Positions 32,224 to 39,249 of a DNA stretch of 39,249 nt are shown piece by piece (the stretch's first letter is position 1; each line of letters opens with the position of its first letter). The notes under the pieces were generated by a model that saw only the letters and a program-made list of their open reading frames with translations, was not told the origin of the DNA and searched no databases. Made by a program: the position numbers and the translations under genes. The DNA lies in the NCBI GenBank assembly GCA_964626265.1, contig CAZVCG010000020.1, positions 1 to 39,249 of the forward strand, in the 5' to 3' direction. This DNA is from CAZVCG01 sp964626265. Its GTDB lineage: Bacteria; Pseudomonadota; Alphaproteobacteria; UBA9219.

Positions 32224-33609
32224 ATGACCCTCACCCACACCCACGAAAAGAAGACCGTCGCGATCAGTTCGATGCTCGCCAGCGCGGCGATGACCGTGGG
32301 CAAGTTCATCGTCGGCACGATGACAGGCAGCTTGGGCCTTGTGTCCGAGGCGTTGCACAGCCTGCTCGACTTTGCCGCCACGGTGATGACCTACATGGCT
32401 GTGCGCGTGAGCGACAAGCCCGCCGATTCCGAACATCCCTATGGCCACGGCAAAATCGAAAGCGTCGCCGCGCTGGCCGAAACGGGCCTGTTGTTCCTGA
32501 CCAGCGCATGGATCATTTACGAAGCCGTGCGCCGTCTGATTGGCGGAGATTTTCATGTTGAGGCCACGTGGTGGTCCGTTGCCGTTCTTATAGCTTGTAT
32601 TGTCGTCGATTTTTCCCGCGCCCGCGCGTTAAGCCGTGTCGCCAAGAAAACAAACAGTCAGGCGCTCGAAGCCGACGCCCTGCACTTCAGTTCAGACGTG
32701 TTAAGCTCAGGCGTGGTGCTCGTGGGCCTCGGCTTCGTGGCGATGGGCTTTCCCATGGGCGATCCGATTGCCGCCATCGGCGTTTCGATCTTCGTGTGTC
32801 ACGCAGGCTGGAAGCTCGGCAAACGCACCATCGACACGTTGATAGATGCCGCGCCACACGGCGCCGTGGAACGCGTGACGGACATTGTTTCGAAAGTACG
32901 CGGAGTCGCTGGCGTAAAGCGCGTACGCTTGCGTCCGGCGGGCAGCGTCTTGTTCATCGAAGCCGACGTCGCCGTGGGTCGCGGGTTGCCGCAATCGCGC
33001 GTCGACGCGATTAAGGAAGACATCGTCAAGGCGGTTAAAGCCGAAATGCCCGAAACCGAAACGACGGTCGTCACCACGCCTTTGGCGCTGAACGACGAAA
33101 CGGTGCACGAACGCGTGATGATCATCGCGCGTAATCACGGCGCGTCCGTTCACCACGTTACGGTCCATCAAACGGGCAAACAGCTAACCGTCGGTCTTGA
33201 TCTGGAGGTCGATGGCGGCCTCGCGCTTCGTCAGGCGCACGGCGTCGCCTCGCACCTGGAAAACGATATCCGCGACGAGTTCGGCGGCGACATCGAAGTC
33301 GAAACGCATATCGAACCGCTGCAAACGCGCGGAACGGCGGGAGACGACGTTACGGAAGCCGATCTTGCGGAGCTGACCAAACTGATTAAACGGCTGGGCA
33401 AGGAAACGCGCTTCGTTCACGACGTTCACAAAGTGCGCGCGCGGCAAAGCAGCGAAGGACTGATCGTCGCTTTTCATTGCCGGATGGATCCGGAAAAATC
33501 GGTTGCCGAGATTCACGAAGCTATGGACGATCTCGAGCGCGCCATCCGCAGCGAGAACAAAGGCATCTGGCGCATTGTTGGGCACGCGGAACCCGGAAAA
33601 AAGGCTTAG
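32224..33609 (+). CDS. Cation diffusion facilitator transporter with three C-terminal repeats
   Basis: A CDF antiporter exporting divalent metal (family: Zn, Fe, Mn, Cd or Co) in exchange for protons. 461 residues against about 300 for most relatives. The membrane domain covers about 10-200 with metal-site pairs H45-D49 (ALHSLLD) and H154-D158 (ALHFSSD), the HD-HD type usually linked to zinc. HPYGHGKIES is the conserved loop. Beyond it are three dimerisation-domain-like repeats at about 214-288, 293-366 and 378-457, each starting near a V(H/A)xV strand. It is inserted between parB and holA and overlaps holA tail to tail by 4 bases. Confidence 0.92.
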   Translation: MTLTHTHEKKTVAISSMLASAAMTVGKFIVGTMTGSLGLVSEALHSLLDFAATVMTYMAVRVSDKPADSEHPYGHGKIESVAALAETGLLFLTSAWIIYEAVRRLIGGDFHVEATWWSVAVLIACIVVDFSRARALSRVAKKTNSQALEADALHFSSDVLSSGVVLVGLGFVAMGFPMGDPIAAIGVSIFVCHAGWKLGKRTIDTLIDAAPHGAVERVTDIVSKVRGVAGVKRVRLRPAGSVLFIEADVAVGRGLPQSRVDAIKEDIVKAVKAEMPETETTVVTTPLALNDETVHERVMIIARNHGASVHHVTVHQTGKQLTVGLDLEVDGGLALRQAHGVASHLENDIRDEFGGDIEVETHIEPLQTRGTAGDDVTEADLAELTKLIKRLGKETRFVHDVHKVRARQSSEGLIVAFHCRMDPEKSVAEIHEAMDDLERAIRSENKGIWRIVGHAEPGKKA

Positions 33610-34634
33610 TTTTTGTTTGTGCGTCCGGCCGCCTGCAGAAAAAGTTGCGAGCACAAGGCTGCGTCCGGAGTTCCTGAACGTTTGACGGCGGCTTCAGCGT
33701 CGTAAAGGGCCGCCAGAAATCTTTCAATCGAAGCCATGGGCCAGCGTTGAACCTGCCGCGCCATCGGTTCCACGTGTTTCCAGAAAACCTTGGGTTGAAG
33801 CTTTTCAATCGCGGCCTTGGCGTTCAATCCGCCATCGACGTGCGCACGCGCCAACTGCAACCGCAAGAAATGCCGCTGCGCCGCCCGCAACAAAGCCACG
33901 GGCGACGTTTGTTCAGACGCCAGATGGTCGAGCAATACGGCGACGCGTTTGGCATCGCCGCCAGCCACCGCATGAACCAGATCGTCCATCTCGGCCGCGC
34001 CGGAGTCGTGAAGCGCGGCGTGAACATCGTCCACCGAAATGCTCGTTTTGCCGCGCGCATAAAGCGCCAACTTTTCCAGCTCGCTGCGCATGGCCATGCG
34101 GTCCGGCGGCAAGGCGTCGGCCAAAAGGCTCAAAACCTCGCGCGGAGCCTTCATCCCTTCGGTCTCGAGAATGCCCGCTATAGTGCGCGTGCGTTGGGCA
34201 GCGTCTTCAAGATAACATGGGATGGCGATGACGATCGGGTTGTCGCCTTCGCACAGGGCGCGCAGCCTGGATCGTTTTTCCAGATCGCCGGCTTCGATGA
34301 CAATCAGGCTGTCGCCTTGCGGCGGATCTTCCAAAAACGCCGCCAAAGAGGACGTGATGCTTTCCACTGCGTGTTGAATGCGGATTAATCTGCGCCCTCC
34401 CCCCAACGCTTGCGCCGCCGCTTCGTCATAAAGGCGGGAGGGGTCATCGGACAGGGAATTGGCGGGAAAGGAAGCCACGCGAAAAGGATCGCTCAAATCA
34501 GTTACAATTTTTTTTGCGACGCTCTCAGCGCGCTCGCGCACCAGCCCCGCGTCAGGCCCATAGAACAACACAACCCGCACGCGCGGATCGGGGGATTGGA
34601 GGAAGGCGTTTATCTGGGCGGTCGAGGGCTTCAT
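33606..34634 (-). CDS. holA: DNA polymerase III delta subunit
   Basis: Clamp-loader subunit that opens the beta clamp. 342 residues. MKPSTAQINAFLQSPDPRVRVVLFYGPDAGLVRERAE is typical, with DPFRVASFPANSLSDDPSRLYDEAAAQALGGGRRLIRI, LIVIEAGDLEKRSRLRALCE, and REVLSLLADALPPDRMAMRSELEKLALYARG, then the C-terminal helical collar domain. It usually follows lptE in this order; here a plus-strand gene intervenes. Its C-terminal end overlaps the convergent CDF transporter by 4 bases. Confidence 0.94.
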   Translation of the reverse strand: MKPSTAQINAFLQSPDPRVRVVLFYGPDAGLVRERAESVAKKIVTDLSDPFRVASFPANSLSDDPSRLYDEAAAQALGGGRRLIRIQHAVESITSSLAAFLEDPPQGDSLIVIEAGDLEKRSRLRALCEGDNPIVIAIPCYLEDAAQRTRTIAGILETEGMKAPREVLSLLADALPPDRMAMRSELEKLALYARGKTSISVDDVHAALHDSGAAEMDDLVHAVAGGDAKRVAVLLDHLASEQTSPVALLRAAQRHFLRLQLARAHVDGGLNAKAAIEKLQPKVFWKHVEPMARQVQRWPMASIERFLAALYDAEAAVKRSGTPDAALCSQLFLQAAGRTNKN

Positions 34635-34736
34635 GATTGAAAGTTTTGCAAGGCCGGGACAGTCATGATAACAAGCGCATCAGAAAGCCGACATAGAATT
34701 GTTGTTAACCACATTTGTTAAAGCAAGATCAGTATT

Positions 34737-35183
34737 TTGGTGCGTATTGTGAAGCATATTTTATTAAACCGTCCGCGCGTCGTTTTCTTAAGCGACCGTT
34801 TTGAAAAAACAGCAAGAAGAAAAGCTCAGCTGGAAAGGCTGGGCTTGCAGGTTTTTGCGTTTAATGACTTCGACTCGTTTTTGGCCGAAGGCCCTCCAGG
34901 CCCCGATCTGTTTATTGTTGGCGTAAATTTTGGCCATCCCTGCGGTCAGGCAATCGCGCGTACGCGTGAAAGTTATCCCAACACCCCCATATTAGCATAT
35001 GCTGCGATCTCGGGCGTTGAGTTGTTTGCCAAAGAGAAGGGGGCCACCTTTTTTGTCGCCTATAACGACAGGCTTATGGGACGAGGAAATTTTGTTAAAG
35101 TTTTGAGCCGTGCAGAGCTGTGGTTAAATGACTATAAGACGGCCTATATGAAAAAAAGCCACCATTGTGCCCCAAGACCTTAA
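34737..35183 (+). CDS. Degenerate receiver-domain-like protein
   Basis: 148 residues in one CheY-like fold pattern: RPRVVFLSDRF, GLQVFAFNDFDSFLAEG, PDLFIVGVNFGHPCGQ, TPILAYAAIS, ATFFVAYND. The site of the phospho-accepting Asp after strand 3 (normally a D in LLDxxM) is Val/Gly-Val here, and the conserved Lys after strand 5 is absent. It therefore may be a pseudo-receiver that signals without phosphorylation. The start is uncertain: TTG at 34737, GTG at 34740 or GTG at 34749; no strong ribosome-binding site is seen. It sits antisense between lptE and holA, and its stop TAA overlaps the lptE stop in TTAA. Confidence 0.65.
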   Translation: MVRIVKHILLNRPRVVFLSDRFEKTARRKAQLERLGLQVFAFNDFDSFLAEGPPGPDLFIVGVNFGHPCGQAIARTRESYPNTPILAYAAISGVELFAKEKGATFFVAYNDRLMGRGNFVKVLSRAELWLNDYKTAYMKKSHHCAPRP

Positions 35184-35740
35184 AGGGGCTGTTTGCTCAC
35201 AGGCTTTTCTGCATAATACAAGCTCAGGCGATTGACGATCTGTTCGCCGACTTCTTTCAAGGCGCGTTCCATGGCATTGCGCTCTGCGGCCAATGTGCCG
35301 TATTGTGCGTCGAGCTTGCTATAGCTCACGACGCTATGCGCTTTGCCGTTTAAAAGGAGCTTGCCGTCGTTTGCCAGAAGCGTGTAGTTGGCCCACACGT
35401 TAAGCTGTTTGCGCGTGGCTGTGGCGTCTTTTTGAATCCCCAGCTCGGATTCGGTGCTGTTGAGCGTCACCGTCAGTTCGGCTTCGGGGCTTATGGGTCT
35501 TCCCGAAAAATACATCCGGTCGATGAGATGGTTGCGCAACATTTGGCCCTGGCGTTCCGGGATGTTGGCGATTGCGACTTTATTCAGAGCCTGATTCACC
35601 GGTTCGTTAGAGCCGTGATCGCCGTAAATAGGGCTGAAACCGCAGCCAGCTATCAGCAAACAGAGAACAGGAATCAGAAACGCGGAAAACGATCCACGAT
35701 CAGCCCGTTTTCCTGATAACTGATTATTGATAACTGTCAT
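35180..35740 (-). CDS. lptE: LPS-assembly lipoprotein LptE
   Basis: Outer-membrane lipoprotein that plugs LptD and helps insert lipopolysaccharide. 186 residues. Signal with lipobox LLIAGC, Cys33, followed by GFSPIYGD, which is typical. NIPERQGQMLRNHLIDRM and NVWANYTLL and a final VGEQIVNRLSLYY are also family features. It begins 3 bases after the leuS stop, the standard leuS-lptE pair. Confidence 0.92.
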   Translation of the reverse strand: MTVINNQLSGKRADRGSFSAFLIPVLCLLIAGCGFSPIYGDHGSNEPVNQALNKVAIANIPERQGQMLRNHLIDRMYFSGRPISPEAELTVTLNSTESELGIQKDATATRKQLNVWANYTLLANDGKLLLNGKAHSVVSYSKLDAQYGTLAAERNAMERALKEVGEQIVNRLSLYYAEKPVSKQPL

Positions 35741-35743
35741 CTG

Positions 35744-38326
35744 TTACACCACCACGCTGATGATTTTGTTGGCGACGACAATAATCTTTTTCGGAGATTT
35801 GCCGCCCAAAGCACGCTGCACGTTTTGGTCGGCAAGCGCAAGCTTCTCGGCTTCGGCGTTGGAGGCGTCGCGCGGCAAGGTGATTGTCGCCCGCAATTTG
35901 CCATTGACCTGAACGGCAACCGTAACCGTGCTGTCAATGAGCATCGCGGGATCGGCTTTGGGCCACGGCGTTTCACAAAGCATCGTCGCATGGCCAAGTC
36001 TGGCCCACAGCTCTTCCGATATGTGCGGCAGCATGGGATTAATGACGCGCACGAGCGTCTCGAGCCCTTCGCGCAAAACCCATGCCTCGCCCTCGCCTTT
36101 TCCATCGAGTTCGTCAAGCGCATTGGATAATTCGCGGACGTGCGCGACGGCGCGGTTGAAGTGGAATTTATCGTAATCGGCGGAAACGTCCGCAATCGTG
36201 CGGTGAATGTTGCGCAATGCCGCTTCGGCTTTTTTGCCAAGACCGGCGGGTTTGACCGATCCTTTGGGCGCAAGCGAGAATTTCGGCTCGACGACGGATT
36301 TCCACAAACGATTGACATAACGCCAGCACCCCTCGACGCCGGCCTCAGTCCACTCAAGATCGCGTTCCGGCGGGCTGTCGGAAAGCATGAACAAGCGCGC
36401 CGTGTCGGCGCCATAGCGTCCGATGATCCGTCCCGGATCGACGACGTTCTTTTTGGACTTGCTCATCACCTCGATGCGCCCGACGTTGACGGGGCGACCG
36501 GTTTCTTTGTGAGAAGCCGTGCCGTCGGCGTTCTTTTGAACTTCTTCGGGGTAGAGCCACTTGCCGTTTTCATCCTTATAGGATTCGTGGATGACCATGC
36601 CTTGCGTGAAAAGGCCGGTGAACGGCTCCTCGATGTTAAGGTGTCCCGTTTGCTTCATGGCGCGGGTGAAAAAGCGCGAATACAGCAAATGCAAAATGGC
36701 GTGTTCCACGCCCCCGACATATTGATCGGCTGGCAACCAATATTCGACCTCGTCGGCAATTAAAGGTTTGTCCGGACATTTTGCCGAACAATAACGCGCG
36801 AAGTACCAGCTGGAATCGATGAAGGTGTCGAACGTATCGGTCTCACGGCGCGAAGGCTTGCCGCATAGCGGACAATTCACGTTCTTCCATGTCGGATGGT
36901 GATCGAGCGGGTTGCCGGGCTTGTCGAACGTTACGTCGTCAGGCAACACGACAGGCAAATCTTTTTCGGGAACCGGAACGACGCCGCACGCATCGCAGTG
37001 AATCGTCGGGATCGGACAGCCCCAGTACCGCTGGCGGCTGACGCCCCAGTCGCGAAGGCGGTATTGAATGGTGCCCTGCCCTGCCCCAAGCTTTTCGATT
37101 TTCTGAATGGCGGCTTTAATTGCGCCGGGCACATCAAGACCATTCAGGAAATCGGAATTGTAAAGCTTGCCGTCGCCGACATAGGCCTCGGCGCCGACGT
37201 TAAACGTTTGGGGATCGACGTCCGGCGGCAACACGACCGGCTTGACGGGCAAACCGTATTTCCGCGCGAAATCCAGATCGCGCTGGTCGTGCGCGGGGCA
37301 TCCGAAAATCGCCCCCGTGCCGTATTCCATCAACACGAAATTAGCCACATATACCGGAAGCTTCCACGAGTTATCGAAAGGGTGTTCCACAAAAAGCTTC
37401 GTGTCGTAACCCTTCTTTTCCGCTTTTTCGATTTCAGCCTCGCTGGTGCCCATTCTGTTGCACTCGGCGATGAAATCCGCAAGGCTCTGATCGCCCTTGG
37501 CGAGCTCAGACGCCAAAGGATGGTTCGCGGAAATCGCGACGAACGAAGCGCCGAACAGCGTATCGGGGCGCGTCGTGAAAACCTCAATAGAGGAAACGTC
37601 GTGTTTTTTCCCGTTGGCAAGCTTGAAATGAAGCCGCACTCCTTCCGACTTGCCGATCCAGTTTTCCTGCATGAGGCGGACTTTTTCCGGCCAGCGATCA
37701 AGCGTTTTAAGCGCGTTCAATAATTCATCCGCAAAGGCTGTGATTTTCAAAAACCATTGCGAGAGCAGACGCTTTTCAACCAAAGCGCCGGATCGCCACC
37801 CGCGACCATCGATGACTTGTTCGTTCGCCAATACGGTGTGATCGACGGGATCCCAATTGACCCACGATTCCTTGCGATATGCCAGACCCGCCTTGAGAAA
37901 ATCGAGAAAAAGCTTTTGCTGGTGTTTATAGTAGGAAGGATCGCACGTCGCGAGCTCGCGCGACCAATCAATGCTAAGACCCATGCGCTTTAATTCGCCG
38001 CGCATGGTTTCAATGTTGCTGTAAGTCCATTTTGCCGGATGCGTTTTGCTGTCGCGCGCTGCGTTTTCTGCGGGCAAGCCGAAGGCGTCCCAACCCATGG
38101 GGTGCAATACGTTGTATCCTAGGGAGCGTTTGTAGCGCGCAACGACATCACCCAGCGTATAGTTGCGGACATGGCCCATGTGGATGCGTCCTGAAGGGTA
38201 GGGGAACATCGACAGGACATAATATTTTTCACGGGAGCGATCGACTTCAGCCTTAAAGCTTTGTTTGTCTTCCCAAATTTTTTGCCACTTCGTTTCCGTG
38301 GCCTGAACATCATAAGGCTGTGACAT
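35744..38326 (-). CDS. leuS: Leucyl-tRNA synthetase
   Basis: Class I aminoacyl-tRNA synthetase of 860 residues, the normal bacterial length. HIGH motif as HMGH at 49-52 (YPSGRIHMGHVRNY), the CP1 editing domain with TTRPDTLFGASFVA and the catalytic Asp region GTGAIFGCPAHDQRD, zinc-binding CDACGVVPVPE and CPLCGKPSRRETDTFDTFIDSSWY, and KMSKS as MSKSKKN at about 619-625. It is followed by lptE. Confidence 0.98.
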   Translation of the reverse strand: MSQPYDVQATETKWQKIWEDKQSFKAEVDRSREKYYVLSMFPYPSGRIHMGHVRNYTLGDVVARYKRSLGYNVLHPMGWDAFGLPAENAARDSKTHPAKWTYSNIETMRGELKRMGLSIDWSRELATCDPSYYKHQQKLFLDFLKAGLAYRKESWVNWDPVDHTVLANEQVIDGRGWRSGALVEKRLLSQWFLKITAFADELLNALKTLDRWPEKVRLMQENWIGKSEGVRLHFKLANGKKHDVSSIEVFTTRPDTLFGASFVAISANHPLASELAKGDQSLADFIAECNRMGTSEAEIEKAEKKGYDTKLFVEHPFDNSWKLPVYVANFVLMEYGTGAIFGCPAHDQRDLDFARKYGLPVKPVVLPPDVDPQTFNVGAEAYVGDGKLYNSDFLNGLDVPGAIKAAIQKIEKLGAGQGTIQYRLRDWGVSRQRYWGCPIPTIHCDACGVVPVPEKDLPVVLPDDVTFDKPGNPLDHHPTWKNVNCPLCGKPSRRETDTFDTFIDSSWYFARYCSAKCPDKPLIADEVEYWLPADQYVGGVEHAILHLLYSRFFTRAMKQTGHLNIEEPFTGLFTQGMVIHESYKDENGKWLYPEEVQKNADGTASHKETGRPVNVGRIEVMSKSKKNVVDPGRIIGRYGADTARLFMLSDSPPERDLEWTEAGVEGCWRYVNRLWKSVVEPKFSLAPKGSVKPAGLGKKAEAALRNIHRTIADVSADYDKFHFNRAVAHVRELSNALDELDGKGEGEAWVLREGLETLVRVINPMLPHISEELWARLGHATMLCETPWPKADPAMLIDSTVTVAVQVNGKLRATITLPRDASNAEAEKLALADQNVQRALGGKSPKKIIVVANKIISVVV

Positions 38327-38378
38327 GTTGTTATGTCTAATTCCTTGACTTTATTGGGTTATTATGGGGTCTTTCAAG

Positions 38379-38927
38379 TTATTTCTTTTCCCTTTGGGCC
38401 AGTTTGAGCTGCCTTGCGCGCGTCAAAATCGTGTTTTCCAGCGAGCTGGCCGTGGTGGGCGCGACTTCGGCATCATGCCACGCGCCTCCAGAAGAGCGCG
38501 TTTGCCGGAAAACGGAAACGCGAACGCCGTCCGCCCTCAAATCACGGTCAAGAATGAATGCGTTGATCTTGATGCGCTCATTGGGCGCGGCAGGAGCCGA
38601 ATACCAGTCAGTAGTTATTACGCCCCCGAAAGGATCAGCCGTAACTATAGGCATAAAAGCAATAGTATCGAGAGTGGCTCGCCATAAATAACCGTTGACT
38701 CCTATGCCTGTTGTCCCATCGCTGCCTTTCTTGTCGCTTCCTCCTAAAAGCGTAGCTCCGCCTTCGTCGCTGATAATGCTGCCATGCTTGTAAAGTTTTT
38801 CGCGGTCTTTGTCGTCGTAAGATTTTGAGCTTTCAAGGCCTAAGCTGGAGCACGCGGCGAGCGCAAGCAGCAAAAAAAACGAAGCCGCAGAATGCGATTT
38901 TGGCAAAGAAAAAGGGCTGATTTTCAT
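38379..38927 (-). CDS. DUF3576 family lipoprotein
   Basis: 182 residues with a signal peptide and lipobox LALAACSS (Cys26). The mature domain has GIGVNGYLWRATLDTIAFMPIVTADPFGGVITTDWYSAP, which matches the DUF3576 proteins found beside leuS and lptE in Alphaproteobacteria (family name from memory). It is probably an outer-membrane-attached periplasmic protein; function unknown. The stop is 52 bases before leuS, so it may be cotranscribed. Confidence 0.88.
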   Translation of the reverse strand: MKISPFSLPKSHSAASFFLLLALAACSSLGLESSKSYDDKDREKLYKHGSIISDEGGATLLGGSDKKGSDGTTGIGVNGYLWRATLDTIAFMPIVTADPFGGVITTDWYSAPAAPNERIKINAFILDRDLRADGVRVSVFRQTRSSGGAWHDAEVAPTTASSLENTILTRARQLKLAQREKK

Positions 38928-39195
38928 AGAAAACCCACGTGAGAAGTTAACGAATCTCCCGGCGCATTTTCTACAACTACGCGCAGAAAATCAACGGGTT
39001 GTGAGGAAATCGCAGGTTAACATGTTTGTGGCGGTTATGCCACACAGAAAGAACGAGTAAGGAATAAAGGCATTTCAAGCTTGTCTGTGCAAGGCTTCTA
39101 TACCAAATTCAGGCGTTGACGGGGCGACCTGCCCTCTCAAGTCTAGTTCGATACTCTAAACATCAATCTTTGTCCATCCATGAGGGGGATAACAC

Positions 39196-39249
39196 ATGCG
39201 TAAAATTCTTTTGACGACGACGGCTTTGGTCGCCTTTGCGGGCGCCGCG
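39196..39249 (+). CDS. N-terminus of an exported protein (cut by window edge)
   Basis: Only 18 codons: MRKILLTTTALVAFAGAA, a clear Sec signal-peptide start. GAGGGGG lies eight bases before the ATG, a strong ribosome-binding site. The 268-base gap before it looks like a long promoter region. The pattern MRKILLTTTALVAFAGAA is common at the start of porins and other outer-membrane proteins, but the product cannot be identified. Confidence 0.75.
   Translation, partial: MRKILLTTTALVAFAGAA

Noticed and set aside
31242..32381. 379-codon minus-strand frame opposite parB and the CDF gene
   Set aside because: Antisense shadow of GC-rich coding sequence with low-complexity, His/Arg/Phe-rich product and no family features.
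33767..33780. GTTCCACGTGTTTC in holA as a third parS
   Set aside because: Only the left arm and core match; the right arm fails, so it is likely chance.

Overview
The window is a stretch of an alphaproteobacterial chromosome from the replication-origin neighbourhood. Gene content and order say so: ppsR (the RP001 homologue), aroE, coaE and dnaQ, then mnmE, mnmG, rsmG, parA, parB, holA, lptE and leuS, with secB, a Tim44-like gene, mltA, an Smr gene and hslVU on the other side of rho. DUF6489, DUF3576 and Tim44-like genes are also typical of Alphaproteobacteria. I cannot name the genus. The first 26 bases closely resemble an Illumina adapter, so the left edge is probably a contig end of a draft or metagenome assembly.

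Layout. Bases 27-1352 hold the N-terminal part of gyrB (minus strand), cut inside the TOPRIM motif. Bases 1478-3183 encode two adjacent exported proteins of unknown function that appear to share a C-terminal domain. Bases 3293-5481 hold a minus-strand group: an outer-membrane beta-barrel protein, the EF-P lysine ligase EpmA and a ProXp-ala type tRNA deacylase. A lytic transglycosylase and a family-4-like uracil-DNA glycosylase follow, then a small orphan glycine-rich hydrophobic protein with its own terminator, a 20-bp perfect inverted repeat and a HIT protein. hslVU (plus strand) is preceded by a good match to an RpoH heat-shock promoter. Two tandem paralogous membrane proteins, Smr, MltA and a Tim44-like protein are on the minus strand, secB is on plus and rho on minus.

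The 919-bp gap between rho and ppsR is AT-rich, lies between divergent genes and contains a perfect DnaA box flanked by two imperfect ones. It is the best candidate for oriC. To its right most genes run away from it: ppsR-aroE-coaE-dnaQ, then DUF6489-mnmE, then mnmG-rsmG-parA-parB. A perfect parS-like palindrome lies inside the start of rsmG and a weaker one upstream of mnmG. ParA and ParB with these sites form the chromosome segregation system close to the origin.

Several accessory genes interrupt this conserved backbone: a dienelactone-hydrolase-like protein and a GT-C-like membrane protein; a KirBac potassium channel with an unknown upstream gene that looks frameshifted; a CDF metal transporter with three C-terminal dimerisation-like repeats, preceded by a BIME-like pair of REP hairpins; and a degenerate receiver-domain protein inserted antisense between lptE and holA. 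The right end has leuS, a DUF3576 lipoprotein and the first 18 codons of an exported protein. I saw no rRNA, tRNA, CRISPR array, transposase or prophage genes.
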